A DNA stretch of 64,000 nt from Flaccisagitta enflata (taxonomy: Eukaryota; Chaetognatha; Sagittoidea; Aphragmophora). The position numbers and the translations under genes are program-made. Below the pieces are notes generated by a model. That model did not search any database and was not told where the DNA came from. It worked only from the letters and a program-made list of their open reading frames with translations. Shown in pieces: positions 47,663-59,312 of the stretch (positions within the stretch are counted from its first letter, which is position 1; each line of letters opens with the position of its first letter). The stretch covers positions 27,094,001-27,158,000 of the forward strand of contig OZ231126.1 of assembly GCA_965153355.1 (NCBI GenBank). Direction: 5' to 3'.

Positions 47663-48676
47663 AGCAAGGAATGCTCAGGGTGACTCAAGCTCAACGACTC
47701 AACTTTCACCTTAGACTTTAACCAGCAGACTTTAACCAGCTGACTTCAACCAGCAGACTTTAACCAGCAGACTTTAACCAGCAGACTTCAACCAGCAGAC
47801 TTTAACCAGCAGACTTTAACCAGCAGACTTTAACCAAAAATGACCAAAAATGACCAAAATTACCAAACATGACCAAAATGACCAAAATGACCAAAATGAC
47901 CAATATGACCAAAAATGACCAAAAATGACCAAAAAGACCAAAGATGACCAAAAACGACCAAAAATGTCCAAAAATGATCAAAAATGACCAAAAATGACCA
48001 AAAATGACCAAAAATGACCAAAAATGACCAAAATGACCAAAATGACCAAAATGACCAAAATGACCAAAAATAACCAAAAATGACCAAAAATAACCAAAAA
48101 TGACCAAAAATGACCAAAAATGACCAAAAATGACCAAAAATGTCCAAAAATGACCAAAATGACCAAAATGACCAAAATTACAAAAAATGATCAAAATGAC
48201 CAAAAAAGACCAGAAATGACCAAAATGACCATAAATGACAGAAAATGATCAAAAGATCAAAAATGATCAAAAATGATCAAAAATGATCAAACATTGCCAA
48301 AAATGACCAAAAATGACCAAAAATGACAGAAAATGATCAAAAGATCAAAAATGATCAAAAATGGCCAAAAATGACCAAAAATGACCATAATGACCAAAAA
48401 TGACCATGACCAAAAATGACCAAAAATGATCAAAATTGATCAAAAATGACCAATATTGACCAAAATTGACCAAAATGACCAAAATGACCAAAAATGACCA
48501 AAAATGACCAAAAATGACTAAAAGCAACCAATAATTCCCAAAAACAACAAAAAATGACTCAAAATAACTCCAGACGACCCAAAAAGACGCAAAAAAGCAA
48601 AGTGTTACCGACAGACCGACTGATGGACCAACCGACTGACGGAGCGGGTTGTAGAGTCGCGTGCACGCGACTAAAA
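46581..48676 (+). mobile_element. Long F1 element, class b, same array order as 44467-46110
   Basis: The head is AACAAGGCCAACACCTATAA plus GTCGCGTGC, followed by GACCTGACTCCTTATTGTAT as in the neighbour. Then AACCAGACTTAA units (46665-47150), ACCAGCAGACTTTAA units (47172-47440 and 47715-47835), TGACCAAAAA units (about 47835-48560), a GACC/GACT tract and the perfect hairpin GTCGCGTGCACGCGAC, TAAAAA. A 270-bp stretch with (GA)n at about 47603-47660 interrupts the second array. With the neighbour it forms an inverted pair 470 bp apart. Confidence 0.9.
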
Positions 48677-49530
48677 ATATGGTATCTTAGGTATCATTGA
48701 AATTTTTTTCCCCTTTTAGTACAAACATAACCCAAGTTACATGCAAAATTTCCGACCTTAATGTCAATTCTAGCTATAGATATTGATTTTTGAAGAGTGT
48801 CCTAATTTGTTATCACCCTGTTACGCTCATGTTACTCTGATTTTTATAAAAATCAACATAGTTGAACACATTTTGAGTGTTTGAATATTTTTTACTCATG
48901 TGATCTAAAAGAGTATCAAATTCTGAGCACAAATTTCAGGCTATCAGGTGCAATCATTATGAAATTAGAACATTTTTAACAATGTTAACTAATTCAGACA
49001 CCTAATTTCTGCCAGTCTAGATTATTATGGAAATTGCCTATAAGTGTATTTCTCACTCAGCTTCAATAAGCCAGTATAAGAAGTTGGCAAAATTGAAGTT
49101 TTGATATTTTGTCTTTTAATAGTAATGTTTCTTTAAAATGTGAAAATTCTGAAATTTGGTAACGTGATACCATTTATATTTATGTATAAGACCTCTAGGC
49201 CAGTTTTTATTATTTTCCAATTGTATCAGCTTTATTCATAATCATTTATACTATTTTTTTATGTATTATTTTTCACTTTATTACTAGATAAATTGAATAG
49301 CTATGGTTTTGTTGTAAAACTTATCTTTCTGTGTTTTCACTAAGCTTATCCAATAATTTCTTGTGATTACAGCAGTGTTTTTAGAATTAAAATAGTATGA
49401 AATAAACATTTTTAATTATACATAGAAAGTTTGAATGAGAAAGGGGTCGGCAAACATGTTGATGGAGGAAAAAGTCATCTACAAAGAATATTTACTTGAA
49501 CAATGGTTTTTCTGAAAGCTGATGGGCAAG
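48677..49530. other. AT-rich spacer, nothing recognised
   Basis: No open frame with a known family, no repeat ends and no RNA gene seen. Confidence 0.4.
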
Positions 49531-49680
49531 AGCTTTGAGTGAATATAGTTCCATACCTCTAGCTGTAACTGTTGACCAAAAAGGAAAAAAGTGCAACACC
49601 TCTTTGGAATTGAACCTGAACTCTGAAGAGAAGAAATTGCTCTTCTCCAGTCCAGCTGTATAGAGCTATCACGCCACATG
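49531..49680 (-). mobile_element. Possible tRNA-derived SINE head
   Basis: On the minus strand GGCGTGATAGCTCTATACAG resembles a tRNA 5' half with an A box, and GTTCAGGTTCAATTCC 50 bp later contains a perfect B box (GGTTCAATTCC). The spacing suits an RNA polymerase III promoter. The arms do not form a convincing functional tRNA. Body and 3' end are undefined. Confidence 0.4.
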
Positions 49681-49861
49681 CAATAAATAAAAATCAATTG
49701 TCAGTTTTGTTTTGAAACACTTGGTGTGGAATTTTATATTCACTCAATACCTTGGACCATCAGCATTCAGAAAAACTAAAGCTTTAGCATCTTCCTTTAA
49801 ACAGTAAAAATATAGCAGGCGCTCTTTGTACTGCCTTTTTTGCTACCACAGTACTGTGTTA

Positions 49862-50560
49862 GGCAAAGAAGTGTGTTCAACTTTACGACAGTTCACAATC
49901 GAGATTTTTGGGTTGTACATCGAGAAGCATGTCGTCAGCTAGTATTTCAAATTTCAGGACAATCGCTTCAATAGTTTGGAAGTTACGGTCTTTTTCATAC
50001 TTAAAAAGTAAAAGAGAAAACCGACGTTCTTTTTTTCCGTTCTTTCTTTGAATTTGCCCCCAATCAAATTTTTAAAAGTTTTTAGAAAAAGTAAGGTTAC
50101 AGGATTTTGGATCTAGGCGAATTAAACAATTTCCTATCGATTGCACCTCACTTTTGAAAACCTTTTCCAAAAAAATATTTTGATTTATGTTTCCCTGGCG
50201 CGCAACACAAAAATTTTTTGAAAAAAAATGAAAATACAAGATTTTGTATCTAGGCAAATCAAACAATTTCCTATTGATTGCACCCTACCTTTGAAAACCA
50301 TCTTTAATTTTTTTTTTCAAGTCCCTGATGCGCGACACAAAAATTTTTTAAAGTTTTTTGAAAAAAAGTGAAAATACAAGATTTTGGATCTAGGCAAATC
50401 AAACAATTTTCCATTAATTGCACCCCACTTTTAAAAAAAAAAAGATTCTCAATAAGGGTTTTTTTGGATGATGTTTAGTTAAAGCCGATGGCGAGAAAAA
50501 TTGAATTCCCGTTGAACACACATGTGTCTGACAGCCAATCCAGGGTGAGAATGACAGTAC
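49862..50560 (+). repeat. Dispersed repeat R1, copy 1
   Basis: This sequence recurs inverted at 58290-59312. Within it a unit of about 140 bp (CTAGGCAAATCAAACAATTT..GCGACACAAAAATTTTTT) is repeated roughly three times. Class unknown, no coding. Confidence 0.75.
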
Positions 50561-51762
50561 ACCGGGTTTTTCTGTAGTTTTGCTATGCTCATCTGTGTAC
50601 AATACAAGAACAATCGAGTTGGAAATCTTCCCTGGAGGGGTTTTTGAAAAAAAAATCGATTTTTCCCCCACAGGAAAGGGGGTGGTAATGCAGATTCTTG
50701 TGAGTTGTATTGACTCATTTTTTGATTCCATTTTGTTATTCTATGCAAAATTTCCTTTCATTTGATAGGTCGCACTCTATACTTTTGCAAAGAACTTGAA
50801 TTTTATTTCTGTATTAAACCACATAGTGTGACCTATCAAACCTAAGTTTGATAGGGGAAAACTCAATAATATACAGGCCTGTATTTTTGCAAATGAACTT
50901 TGGAATTTCACTGATATCCAAACAAAGAGCAGCAAACTTTTAAAATCCTATGTACAGAATTTGATCATCTTTTCCATCATATGGATAAATTTGCCGAGTC
51001 ATGCTACTGTAACGTTACATAATACATAGTATAAATCATATCATTTGGAAAAAAGTCAAGAATACCTTCGTCTTTTTGAGACCTGCCAAGGAATCTGAAT
51101 TTTCCTTTTTCTTTTGAGTCTTTTGAAAAAGTTGGTCACTTCTTGGGGCCAAATGATACTACATTTCTATTCATAAGGACAAAAACATGCTGATAGATGA
51201 AGGTCTTAAATTGAAGCACTTAATTTTTTCAACGACACATCAAATTTCCTTCACTTAAAAAAAAACAAAGTGGATCAAAATCAATCTCTCCAAATCTTTG
51301 CGCACCGGTAATGATCCAAAGAAAGGAAAACAAGAGAAATGTTGTCAAAACTTTTTTACCAATTCTGATGTGGAAATTTAAAAGATAACAGACCTTTCAT
51401 TTTTCATCGGACAAAATTACTGTTTTTTGCCCATGATTGGTCAGTTCAATGTTTAAATGCGAAGGGTATGATTCAAAGGTTGTACTATTGGATTAGTTAA
51501 AAATTTTGTTGAAAATATGGGTAAAGGTACCTTTTTAACTCGTTAAAAATGACAAAATTTATCATGATGGGGCTAGTGCAGTTTGAGCTTCTCTTAGAAG
51601 CTTTCTGAGGTTATATGCTTGCTACTCCTTCACATTCATGCAAAAAACCGCACTCCAAAAAAATTGGCAGCATTTATCCAAGATGTTTTTTTTTTCTTTT
51701 TTGCAATTTTCCCAAATATCATTATTTTTCATTGATCTTAATTTCAGGCTCTATTTAACATG

Positions 51763-52025
51763 AACAAGGCCAACACCTTTAAGTTGCGTGCAGGACATAA
51801 ATAGCTTAGGATGACTTAAATTGAGTTTAAATGATTCAAGGTGACCTGAAATGACTTAAAATGACTTTAATGACCATATTGACCTTATTGACTTTAGTGA
51901 CTTTATATAACTTAATATGACTTGAAATGACTTAGAGCCACTTAGAATGACTTAAAATGACTTATAATGGCATTTGGGTAGGGGCTGTGAGCCCAAAAAG
52001 CTTAAAAACGCCTAAAAAGTAATAG
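51763..52025 (+). mobile_element. F1 class b, 5' part only
   Basis: The head is AACAAGGCCAACACCTTTAA plus GTTGCGTGCAGGAC, with a body of AAAATGACTT units closely matching 42321-42634. It stops without a tail; GTCGCAAAAGCGGTACCCGT follows, which resembles an F2 head start. Confidence 0.7.
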
Positions 52026-52504
52026 TCGCAAAAGCGGTACCCGTGACCTGCTTTTGACACGGTGCAAGATCGCGTGAAATTTGGTAGTCACCAAGGTGAA
52101 AAAATCGAAGTGTTATAAAATATTTTTTTTCTTCATAGTAGCATAGTATATCACTTTCTGATTACAAAACAAAAAAAATTAATGCAAAATCTATTTTAAT
52201 TAGCTAAATATTAATGATTTAATATTTAATGATTTTCACAATATCATGAGATTTTTTCATATTTTTCAAATATATTCAATAAGAAAATACTTCAAAGTAT
52301 TTTATTATATCTAATTTATACAAAATATCCAATTTTTTAAAAAATTTTTTATTAATTTGCTTAATTATAAGTCAATAAAAGTAAAAAAAAAACATTTTTT
52401 GCTCTTTTTTTCATCATATCATAATTTGATTGTCATAATCTTGATGTTAGCTTGCGATTACACATTCAGCAGTTGTCTATAACTTCAAACATCCATACTT
52501 TGTA

Positions 52505-52592
52505 TGCATATTCATTCATTCATTCATTTATTCATTCACTCCTTCATTCATTCATTTATTCATTCACTCATTCATTTATTCTTTCATTCATG
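52505..52592. repeat. (ATTC)n microsatellite
   Basis: Tandem ATTC with ATTT variants. Confidence 0.95.
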
Positions 52593-52959
52593 AATTTGAT
52601 TTGATTTGATGAGATAAGATTTTAATTCAGTTATGAATGATAACTATTTTTTTATCTGCTTTTCTCGTCGATAGCAATCCTTTATTCTGAACCAAATAGA
52701 AGGCTGAGCAACCCACTAACCAACACATCAGTCTTATTCATGGAAGGGCAGGGGCGTGGATTGAACAGATGTACATGCTGGACATCTGCACAGGACAAAA
52801 ACAAGGACGGAAACATGACCAATACGGAATCACTTGGAATGGGCAGAAGCAGTTATTCTGGGGGACAGGGGCAGTTTTGTGGGTAGTTGGGGGCTGTTAT
52901 GTGGGTGGGCAGGAAAAGTGGTGCATCCTTCTATTCAATCAACACTCCCTCTCGATGAG

Positions 52960-53031
52960 AAAGCCTCTTTTAGAGTCGCTCCCGACCAATGAACATACCC
53001 TCTGATCAGTGGCTTAGCAAGCGACTAAAAG
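52960..53031 (+). mobile_element. F1-type tail with an expanded loop
   Basis: AAAGCCTCTTTTAGA, then GTCGCT and AGCGAC arms separated by about 45 nt, followed by TAAAAG. It fits the tail plan but with an insertion in the loop. Confidence 0.45.
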
Positions 53032-53091
53032 CATTCATGAATGAAGTAGGCCAATAAGTGCAACATGTGGATTGTCGCACAAATGTGTTAC

Positions 53092-53199
53092 AGACCGACC
53101 GACCAACTGACCAACCAACCAACCGACCAACTAACCAACTGATCAACCTACTGAACAACAGACACAGCCAGTTATAGAGGTGCTTTATCGCACCTAAGA
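53092..53199 (+). mobile_element. F1-type tail, class g
   Basis: A (GACC/AACC)n tract, ACAGCCAGTTATAGA and hairpin GGTGCTTTATCGCACC, then TAAGA. The next element head begins directly at 53203. Confidence 0.55.
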
Positions 53200-53202
53200 A
53201 AC

Positions 53203-53345
53203 AAGTAACGCAGGGTCACAATATCATTGCGGACCGCTGGGCATGGCCATCCATGTATATCCAACCCCTAGCCTTACCCCAACCCTACATCCTAATCCCC
53301 ACTCCAACAAAAACACACACAGAATAACAACTGCACCATCATAAA
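53203..53345 (+). mobile_element. F1 class d head, 5' part
   Basis: AAACAAGTAACGCAGGGTCAC, then AATATCATTGCGGAC, matches the head of the 31944-32164 element, and the following sequence (ACCCCAACCCTA, then ATAAATGCGCGTTTT) also follows it. It runs into the CTTT tract and has no tail. Confidence 0.65.
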
Positions 53346-53349
53346 TGCG

Positions 53350-53420
53350 CGTTTTCTTTCTTTTTTCTTTCTTTCTTTCTTTTTTTCTTTCTTTCTTTTT
53401 TGTTTCTTTCTATCTTTCTT

Positions 53421-53456
<36 letters not shown>

Positions 53457-54095
53457 TTTTCTTTCTTTCTTTTTTTTTTTTTTTTTTTTTCTTTCTTTCT
53501 CGTTTCTTTTTCTCTTTTTTTCAATCTTTTTTTCTATCTTTCTCCTTTTTTTTTTTCTTTCTTGTTTCTTTCTTTCTCGTTACTTTATTTCTTGTTTCTT
53601 TCTTTCTTGTTTCTTTCTTCTTTTTTTTTCTTTTTTTTTCTTTCTTCCTTGCTTTCTTTCTTTCTTCCTTTCTTTCTTTTTTTTCCTTTGTTTCTTTCTT
53701 TCTCTCCTCCCATTGTTTCTTTTGTACTTTCTTGTTTTTTTCTTTCTTTTTTTCCTGCCTCTTTCTGTCTTTCTTTCTTTCTTAGTTTTTTTTCTTTCTT
53801 CCTCTCTATCTCTTTTCTTTCTTTGTTTCATTCTCTTTCTTTCTTTCTTTCTGTCTCTCCTTCTTTCTTTCTTTCTTTCCTTTTTTTCTAGCTCGTTCTT
53901 TCTTTCTTTCTTTCTTTTTTCCTTTCTCGTTCCTTTTTCTTTTCTTTCTTTTTTCCTTTCTCGTTCCTTTTTCTTTTCTTTTTTTTTTCCTTTCTTTCTT
54001 TTTTTTTTTCTTTCTTTTTTTCTTTCTTTTTTTCTTTTTTCTTTTTTTCTTTTTTTCTTTTTTTCTTTTTTTCTTTCTTTTTCGTTTCTTTTTTC
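53350..54095. repeat. (CTTT)n polypyrimidine tract
   Basis: About 750 bp of CTTT with CTTTTT and TTTTCTTTT variants. Frames on both strands (Phe/Ser/Leu, Lys/Glu) are artefacts. Confidence 0.97.
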
Positions 54096-54620
54096 ATTTC
54101 ACTCTTTTAAATGTCCCTATTCGTGTCCGTCTATCTTCCCCCAAAAAATCAGCCCTATAAGCCTGAAAAGTGCCCTCCCAAGCCAAAAATTGCTGAATTC
54201 ACTATAGACTGAAATCAGTCTTCAATAGCTCTATCCTGAGAGCAGCCCTCACATGCATGAAGCCCCAATCTAGACCATCCAGGTCTAAAATCTAGTCTTT
54301 AGAACCAGAAATCAACCCTCTCAGGCTCTTGGGCTCTGTAAAGCCGCCCCCCCCTCCTGCATCTGTTCCCCGGATGTATGAAAACTCACCCCTGCTCTCA
54401 GCCTACAATCTTGTGACAGGAATTCAGGAACTGTGAATCATATATAATCCTTGATTGATTTGGAGTTTGTACCAGCATATTAGCCCCCTAAGATCTAATC
54501 AGGGCAGGGCTGCAGAGAGAAATAACGCCCCTCCCCCCATTGACTATTCTGGTCAAACCTGCCCCCCCTTATATTTTTCTTTTACCGCATAGAAATTTGC
54601 TCCAGTGATGTTTTGCCTGT
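54096..54620. other. C-rich spacer, nothing recognised
   Basis: A few AGCCCTCTCA/AGGCTCT-like words hint at decayed F2 array, but no ends or genes are visible. Confidence 0.35.
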
Positions 54621-54621
54621 C

Positions 54622-55224
54622 TTTTTGGGCAGCGGCCTCGAAGAGGCCGATGACATATGCTTTCACATATGCAGAAATTTCTCCTTCGCCTTCTTCTCCT
54701 CCGTCCATACCCCCCCCCAGCTTCGCGGCTCAAATTCTGGCTGGGAGGCCCATATTCCACCCCAGAGATCCAAATTCTAACCTTGAGGCCCAAATTCTAA
54801 CCTTGAAGCCCAAATTCTAGCAAAGAGGCCCAAAATCTAGCCCTGAGGCCCAAATTCTAGCTGTGAGGCTCATGTTCCACCCCAGAGATCCAATTCTAAC
54901 CTTGAGGCCCAAATCCCAGCCTCGAGGCTCAAATCCCAGCCTTGAGGCTCAAATCCAAGCTTTGAGGCTCAAATCCCAGTCTCAAGGCTCAAATCCAAAC
55001 CTCAAAGCCCCAATTCCAGCCTCGAAGCCATAGTTCCAGCCTCGAGGCCATAATTCCAACTTCAAGGCTCAAATCCAAGCCATAATTCCAGCCTTGAAGC
55101 TCAAATAAAAACAGCATAGCTCATCGGCCCCTTTGGGCCGCTGCCCCTCTAACCTCCTCACACCCACATACACTCACATAGGGGCAACCGGTACCTCTGA
55201 CCATCTAACACTTTTGCGACTATT
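54622..55224 (-). mobile_element. F2 element with GAGGCCCAAATTCTAGCC array
   Basis: In plus orientation the 3' end CTTTTTGGGCAGCGGCC, GAAGAGGCCGATGACATATG comes first. An array of about 20-21 bp (54710-55110) follows, then CTCATCGGCCCCTTTGGGCC, GCTGCCCC and the head, which in minus orientation begins ATAGTCGCAAAAGTGTTAGA. The GATGACATATGC segment and its partner GCATAGCTCATC match in inverted orientation. Confidence 0.7.
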
Positions 55225-56170
55225 TTTCTTTTTTTTTCTCGCACATCAGGGGGCCCTTAAGCCTCCCTAGGGCCTGGGCCTCTATCTTAGATGGGGGTGA
55301 CCCCCCTCTGCATGACCCTGGATCTAATCGAGCCACCTGGCCACTCATGGGGACCCTCAGAGCCTTAATTTGTGTTCATCAGTACTTAGAGCAAGTGTCA
55401 AGGAGAAATTCAAAATTTTGTCATTCCGACATATCTCATTGAGAATCAAGAATTTGCATAAAAAATGAAAAACTGCAAAAACGAAAAACATCAGCACCTG
55501 GCAAAATCCAATATCTAGGTGCTCATGTTTTTGGAAATGCAAAATTGTTCTTGGTTTTCCATATTTTTGATTCTCAAATTCTAAAATGTTTTTTTCCGAA
55601 ACCCTTGATTGCCCCACATCTCAACAAAAAAATTTTAAAAACACATGTTAAAATGGTCGCAGGGGGATGAAATTTGAACTGCAAGTGGATGACACATCCA
55701 GTTAACTTGTCCTAAAATCAGGAAGTGCGCCAAATAATAGCAGAACCAATTTTTGCCAAAATTTTTTCATTTTTCATTTCATTTTGGCTATTTTTATATT
55801 TATTTTTATTTTGGCGTTTAGATTTTAAAGATAAGGGTGACAATTTTTTTCACACAAACCTTATGATAGCCTGAGTGGATTTTATCCAAAAACATGAACT
55901 GAAACCACAATATGTATTGTCAACAGCGTAAAGAAGTCATGATGTCTGCATCATAACAGCGGTTTTTTGAGATTTTCTTATTTTTCTTTAAGAGTGATCA
56001 CTTTAGTTAGGACTCTTATGAGCCCACAAGAGTATCATCTGCCTGGGAAGTGACAATATGATATCTATTTTGCCAGCAGAACATATTTTTTTTCAAAAAT
56101 GAGAGTTTTCGATGCAAAATTATGTGCAAAATTCACGTGACTAGCTAATTCACTTTTATCTTTCTCCATG
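55225..56170. other. Spacer, no gene recognised
   Basis: At about 55250-55320 there is a GGGGGCCC..GGGCC stretch similar to the G/C-rich ends at 23153 and 29040-29131. The rest is AT-rich with no recognisable family. Confidence 0.35.
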
Positions 56171-56171
56171 T

Positions 56172-56616
56172 CTTATGTGGATAGTGGTTGAAGTTGAGGG
56201 GGGAGCAGGGCAGCGGCCCCGAAGGGGTCGATGACCTATGCTTTTACACATATGGGGAATTTTCTCCTACTCCTCCTCCTCCTCCGCACCTCCCCTCCCC
56301 CCAGCCTTCAGGCCCATATCTCAGCCTGGAGGCCAATATCCCAGCCTCAAGGCCCAAATCCCAGTCTTGAGGCCCAAATCCTAGAGAGTGGAATCTGGGC
56401 CTTGGGATAGGGATTTGGGCCTTGAAGGTGGGATTTGGACCTCAAGGCTGGAATTTGGGCCTTGAGGCTGGGATATGGGCCTCCAGGCTGAGAAATGGGC
56501 CTGGAGGCTGGAGGGAGGGGGGTACGGAGAAGGAGAAGGAGGAGGAGGAGGAGAAAATTCCCCATATGTGTGAAAGCATAGGTCATTGAACCCTTTGGGG
56601 CCGCTGCCCAAAAAAG
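56172..56616 (+). mobile_element. F2 element with a long terminal pair
   Basis: The head has GGGCAGCGGCCCCGAAGGGG, then TCGATGACCTATGCTTTTAC and ACATATGGGGAATTTTCTCC. The 3' side carries the inverted form of all of this (about 56540-56607), ending GGGGCCGCTGCCC, AAAAAAG. The interior is an array of CCAGCCTCAAGGCCCAAATC-type units that itself switches orientation near 56390. Confidence 0.8.
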
Positions 56617-56699
56617 GGACCGACCAACCGACTGACCAACCGACCAACCAATGGACCAACAAAGCGGGGTGTAGAGTCGGGTAGCACGCGACTAAAAAA
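56617..56699 (+). mobile_element. F1 tail directly after an F2 end
   Basis: A (GACC/AACC)n tract, AAAGCGGGGTGTAGA, hairpin GTCGGGTAGCACGCGAC and TAAAAAAG. No F1 head is seen upstream of the F2 element, so it may be what remains of an F1 copy that the F2 element entered. Confidence 0.65.
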
Positions 56700-56733
56700 G
56701 AGGCAATAGCTTTCAAATTACTGATATTTTACC

Positions 56734-56734
<1 letters not shown>

Positions 56735-56776
<42 letters not shown>
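56735..56776. repeat. (CT)n microsatellite
   Basis: About 40 bp of pure CT. Confidence 0.95.
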
Positions 56777-56778
<2 letters not shown>

Positions 56779-56788
56779 TTTTTTTTTC

Positions 56789-57215
56789 TCCCAGCATTTA
56801 CTACTTTTTTCCTACAGCGATCAGCCGCCTTTATTGTAATATATTTTGAGAGCTTTGTTAAGGGAACATTGCTTAAAATCAAATTTGCAACTTCTTTCCT
56901 ACAATATCTTCACAGAACATATTATGGGAATGTTGTAGCAAGTTTAATTACAAGCAATGTTCCTTCAAAAAATATATCAAAATATTGATATTATTTCGGG
57001 AAAACATGGTAATATGTTTTCATAGCAACCAACCATCACGCACAATAAATCATTTTAATCAGTTAATATTCCAAATATCAGTCCCCTTACTTCATTTGTT
57101 TTTCCATAATGCTTGCCCCCATTATCTCAAGTCTAGATGAGATCTACTGTATCTTAATATCTCCCAGCATTTACTACTTTTTTCCTTCGGCGATCAGCCG
57201 CCTTTATTGGACATC
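56789..57215. repeat. Two copies of a 50-bp hairpin motif (R2)
   Basis: AGCATTTACTACTTTTTTCC followed by a CGGCGATCAGCCGCC-type hairpin and TTTATTG occurs at 56793-56840 and 57166-57211. Related copies are at about 27070-27122 and 61828-61875. Confidence 0.6.
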
Positions 57216-57390
57216 TCTTTGCCTCGTTTAATATTTAATTAACTTGTCTTTTTTATAATGTTGCTTTTGAAATGTATTTCTCCAGCATTCTAAGGTGAAA
57301 ACGTACATGCATACATTCTCATACACACTCACCTAGGGGACGAGCTACAACTTAAAATTTCTAAGGCTGGGAATGCATCTCGTTTTGAAA

Positions 57391-58277
57391 AACAAGGCCA
57401 ACACCTATAAGTCGCGTGCAAGACAAAAATAAATGAATTGACCTGACTCCTAATTGTATCTTTTTAATCGCCTTAGACTGACTAAGAAGGACTTAGAATG
57501 ACTTAAAATGACTTGGAATGATGTAGAATGACTTAGAATGACTTAGAAGGACTTAAAATGATGTAAAGGACAATATTGTTTAAACTGACAATAATAAATT
57601 AAATTGACTTAGAATGACTTAAAATGACTTAGATTGACTTAAAACGACTAAGAATGACTTACAATGACTTAGAATGACTTACAATGACTTAGAATGACTT
57701 ACAACGACTTAGAATGACCTAAAATGATTTAAAATGATATAAAGGATTATATTGACTAAAATGTCAATAATGACTTAAAATGACTTAAAATGACTAAGAA
57801 TGACTTAAAATGACCTAAAATGAATTAGAATTACTTAGAATGACTTAGAATGACTTAAAATGACTTAAAATGACTTAAAATGACTTAAAATGATTTAAAG
57901 GACTATATTGATTAAAATCACAAAAATGACTGAATGACTCAAAATTACTAAGAATGACTTAAAATGACTCAGAATGACTAAAAATGACTGAGATTGACCT
58001 AGAATGACATAAAATGATGCATAGGACTAAATTCACTAAAATGACTATAACGACTTCAAATGACTTAAAATGACTTAAAATGACTTAGAATGACTCAGAA
58101 TGACTTAAAATGATATAGAATGACTTAGAATGACTTGAAATAACTTAAAATGACTGAAAATGACTTAAAGAAATAAAAGTGATAAAAAAAGTAAAGTGTG
58201 ACGGACCGACGGACCGACCAACCGACCGACGGACGGACGGACAAAGCGGGTTGTAGAGTCGCGTGCACGCGACTAAA
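57391..58277 (+). mobile_element. F1 element, class b, with TGACTTAGAA/TGACTTAAAA array
   Basis: The head is AACAAGGCCAACACCTATAA plus GTCGCGTGCAAGAC and GACCTGACTCCTAATTGTAT, as in the long pair at 44-48 kb. The body is about 700 bp of 10-bp units AAAATGACTT/AGAATGACTT. The tail is (GACC/GACG)n, AAAGCGGGTTGTAGA, GTCGCGTGCACGCGAC, TAAAAG. Confidence 0.9.
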
Positions 58278-58289
58278 AGCTCGCCCCCT

Positions 58290-59312
58290 GAAGTGTTGAG
58301 AGTCATTGATGGCGCAAATCAGTACTGATCTAGGCCTTCTTGGTTTTGTTCGACGGAAATTCAATTTCTCTCGCCATTGGCTTTAACTAAACATTATTTT
58401 TTTCTTAGGGACCCCTAAGGGCCCCCAAAAAAGCCCTTTTTGAGAATTTTTTTTTGAAAAAAAAGTGGGGTGCAATCAATAGGAAATTGTTTGATTTGCC
58501 TAGATCCAAAATCTTGTATTTTAACTTTTTTTCAAACAAGGCCAACACCTATAAGTCGCGTGCGAGACTTACAGACAAAGAGTGACTTAGAGTGACTTAG
58601 AATGACTTTCAATGACTTAGAATGACCTAAAATGACCAAAATTGACTTAAAATGACTAAAAAAACAAAAAACCAAAAATAACTTAAAATAACTTAAAATG
58701 ACTTAAAATGACTTAAAATGACTTAAAATGACTTAAAATGACTTAGACTGACTCAAAATGACTTAGAATAACTATAAATGACTTACAATGACTTAAAATG
58801 ACCTAAGAGTTGACGTTATAGTACAAAAAAGTAAAGTGTGACGGACGGACGGACGGACGGACGGACCGACGGACGGACGGACGGACGGACCGACGGACGG
58901 ACGGACGGACCGACAAAGCGGGTTGTAGAGTCGCGTGCACGCGACTAAAAACTTAAATTTTTATGACGCGCATCATGGACTTAAAAAAAGAATTACAAAA
59001 TATTCTTTTTAAAAATGGTTTTCAAAAGTGGGGTGCAATCAATAGGAAATTGTTTAATTCACCTAGGTCCAAAAGGCTGTAACCTTACTTTTTTCAAAAA
59101 AAATTTGATTGAGGGCGAGTTCAAAGAAACAGAAAAAAAGAACGTCGGTTTTTCTTTTACTTTTTAAGTTTGAAAAAAGCCATAACTTCTAAACTATTGA
59201 TGCGATTGTCCTGAAATTTGAAAAACTAGCTGACGTCATGCTTCTCGACGTACGAGCCAAAAATCTCGATTGTGAACCATTGTAAAGTTGAACACACTTC
59301 TTTGCCTAACTC
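58290..59312 (-). repeat. Dispersed repeat R1, copy 2, interrupted by an F1 element
   Basis: Inverted copy of 49862-50560. The F1 element at 58534-58950 interrupts it; the R1 sequence resumes on the other side. Confidence 0.75.
58534..58950 (+). mobile_element. F1 element, class b, with approximate empty site available
   Basis: The head is AACAAGGCCAACACCTATAA plus GTCGCGTGCGAGAC. The body is AAAATGACTT units, then a long (GACG/GACC)n at 58840-58912, AAAGCGGGTTGTAGA and the perfect hairpin GTCGCGTGCACGCGAC, TAAAAA. It interrupts R1; the uninterrupted R1 copy at 50290-50410 shows no target duplication. Confidence 0.92.

Noticed and set aside
47802-48203. 133-codon minus-strand frame of FGHF repeats
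   Set aside because: Translation of the TGACCAAAAA array of an F1 element; present because the unit lacks stops in that frame.
44467-48676. CRISPR-like spaced repeats
   Set aside because: Units are contiguous without spacers, in a eukaryotic genome; they are minisatellites within transposons.
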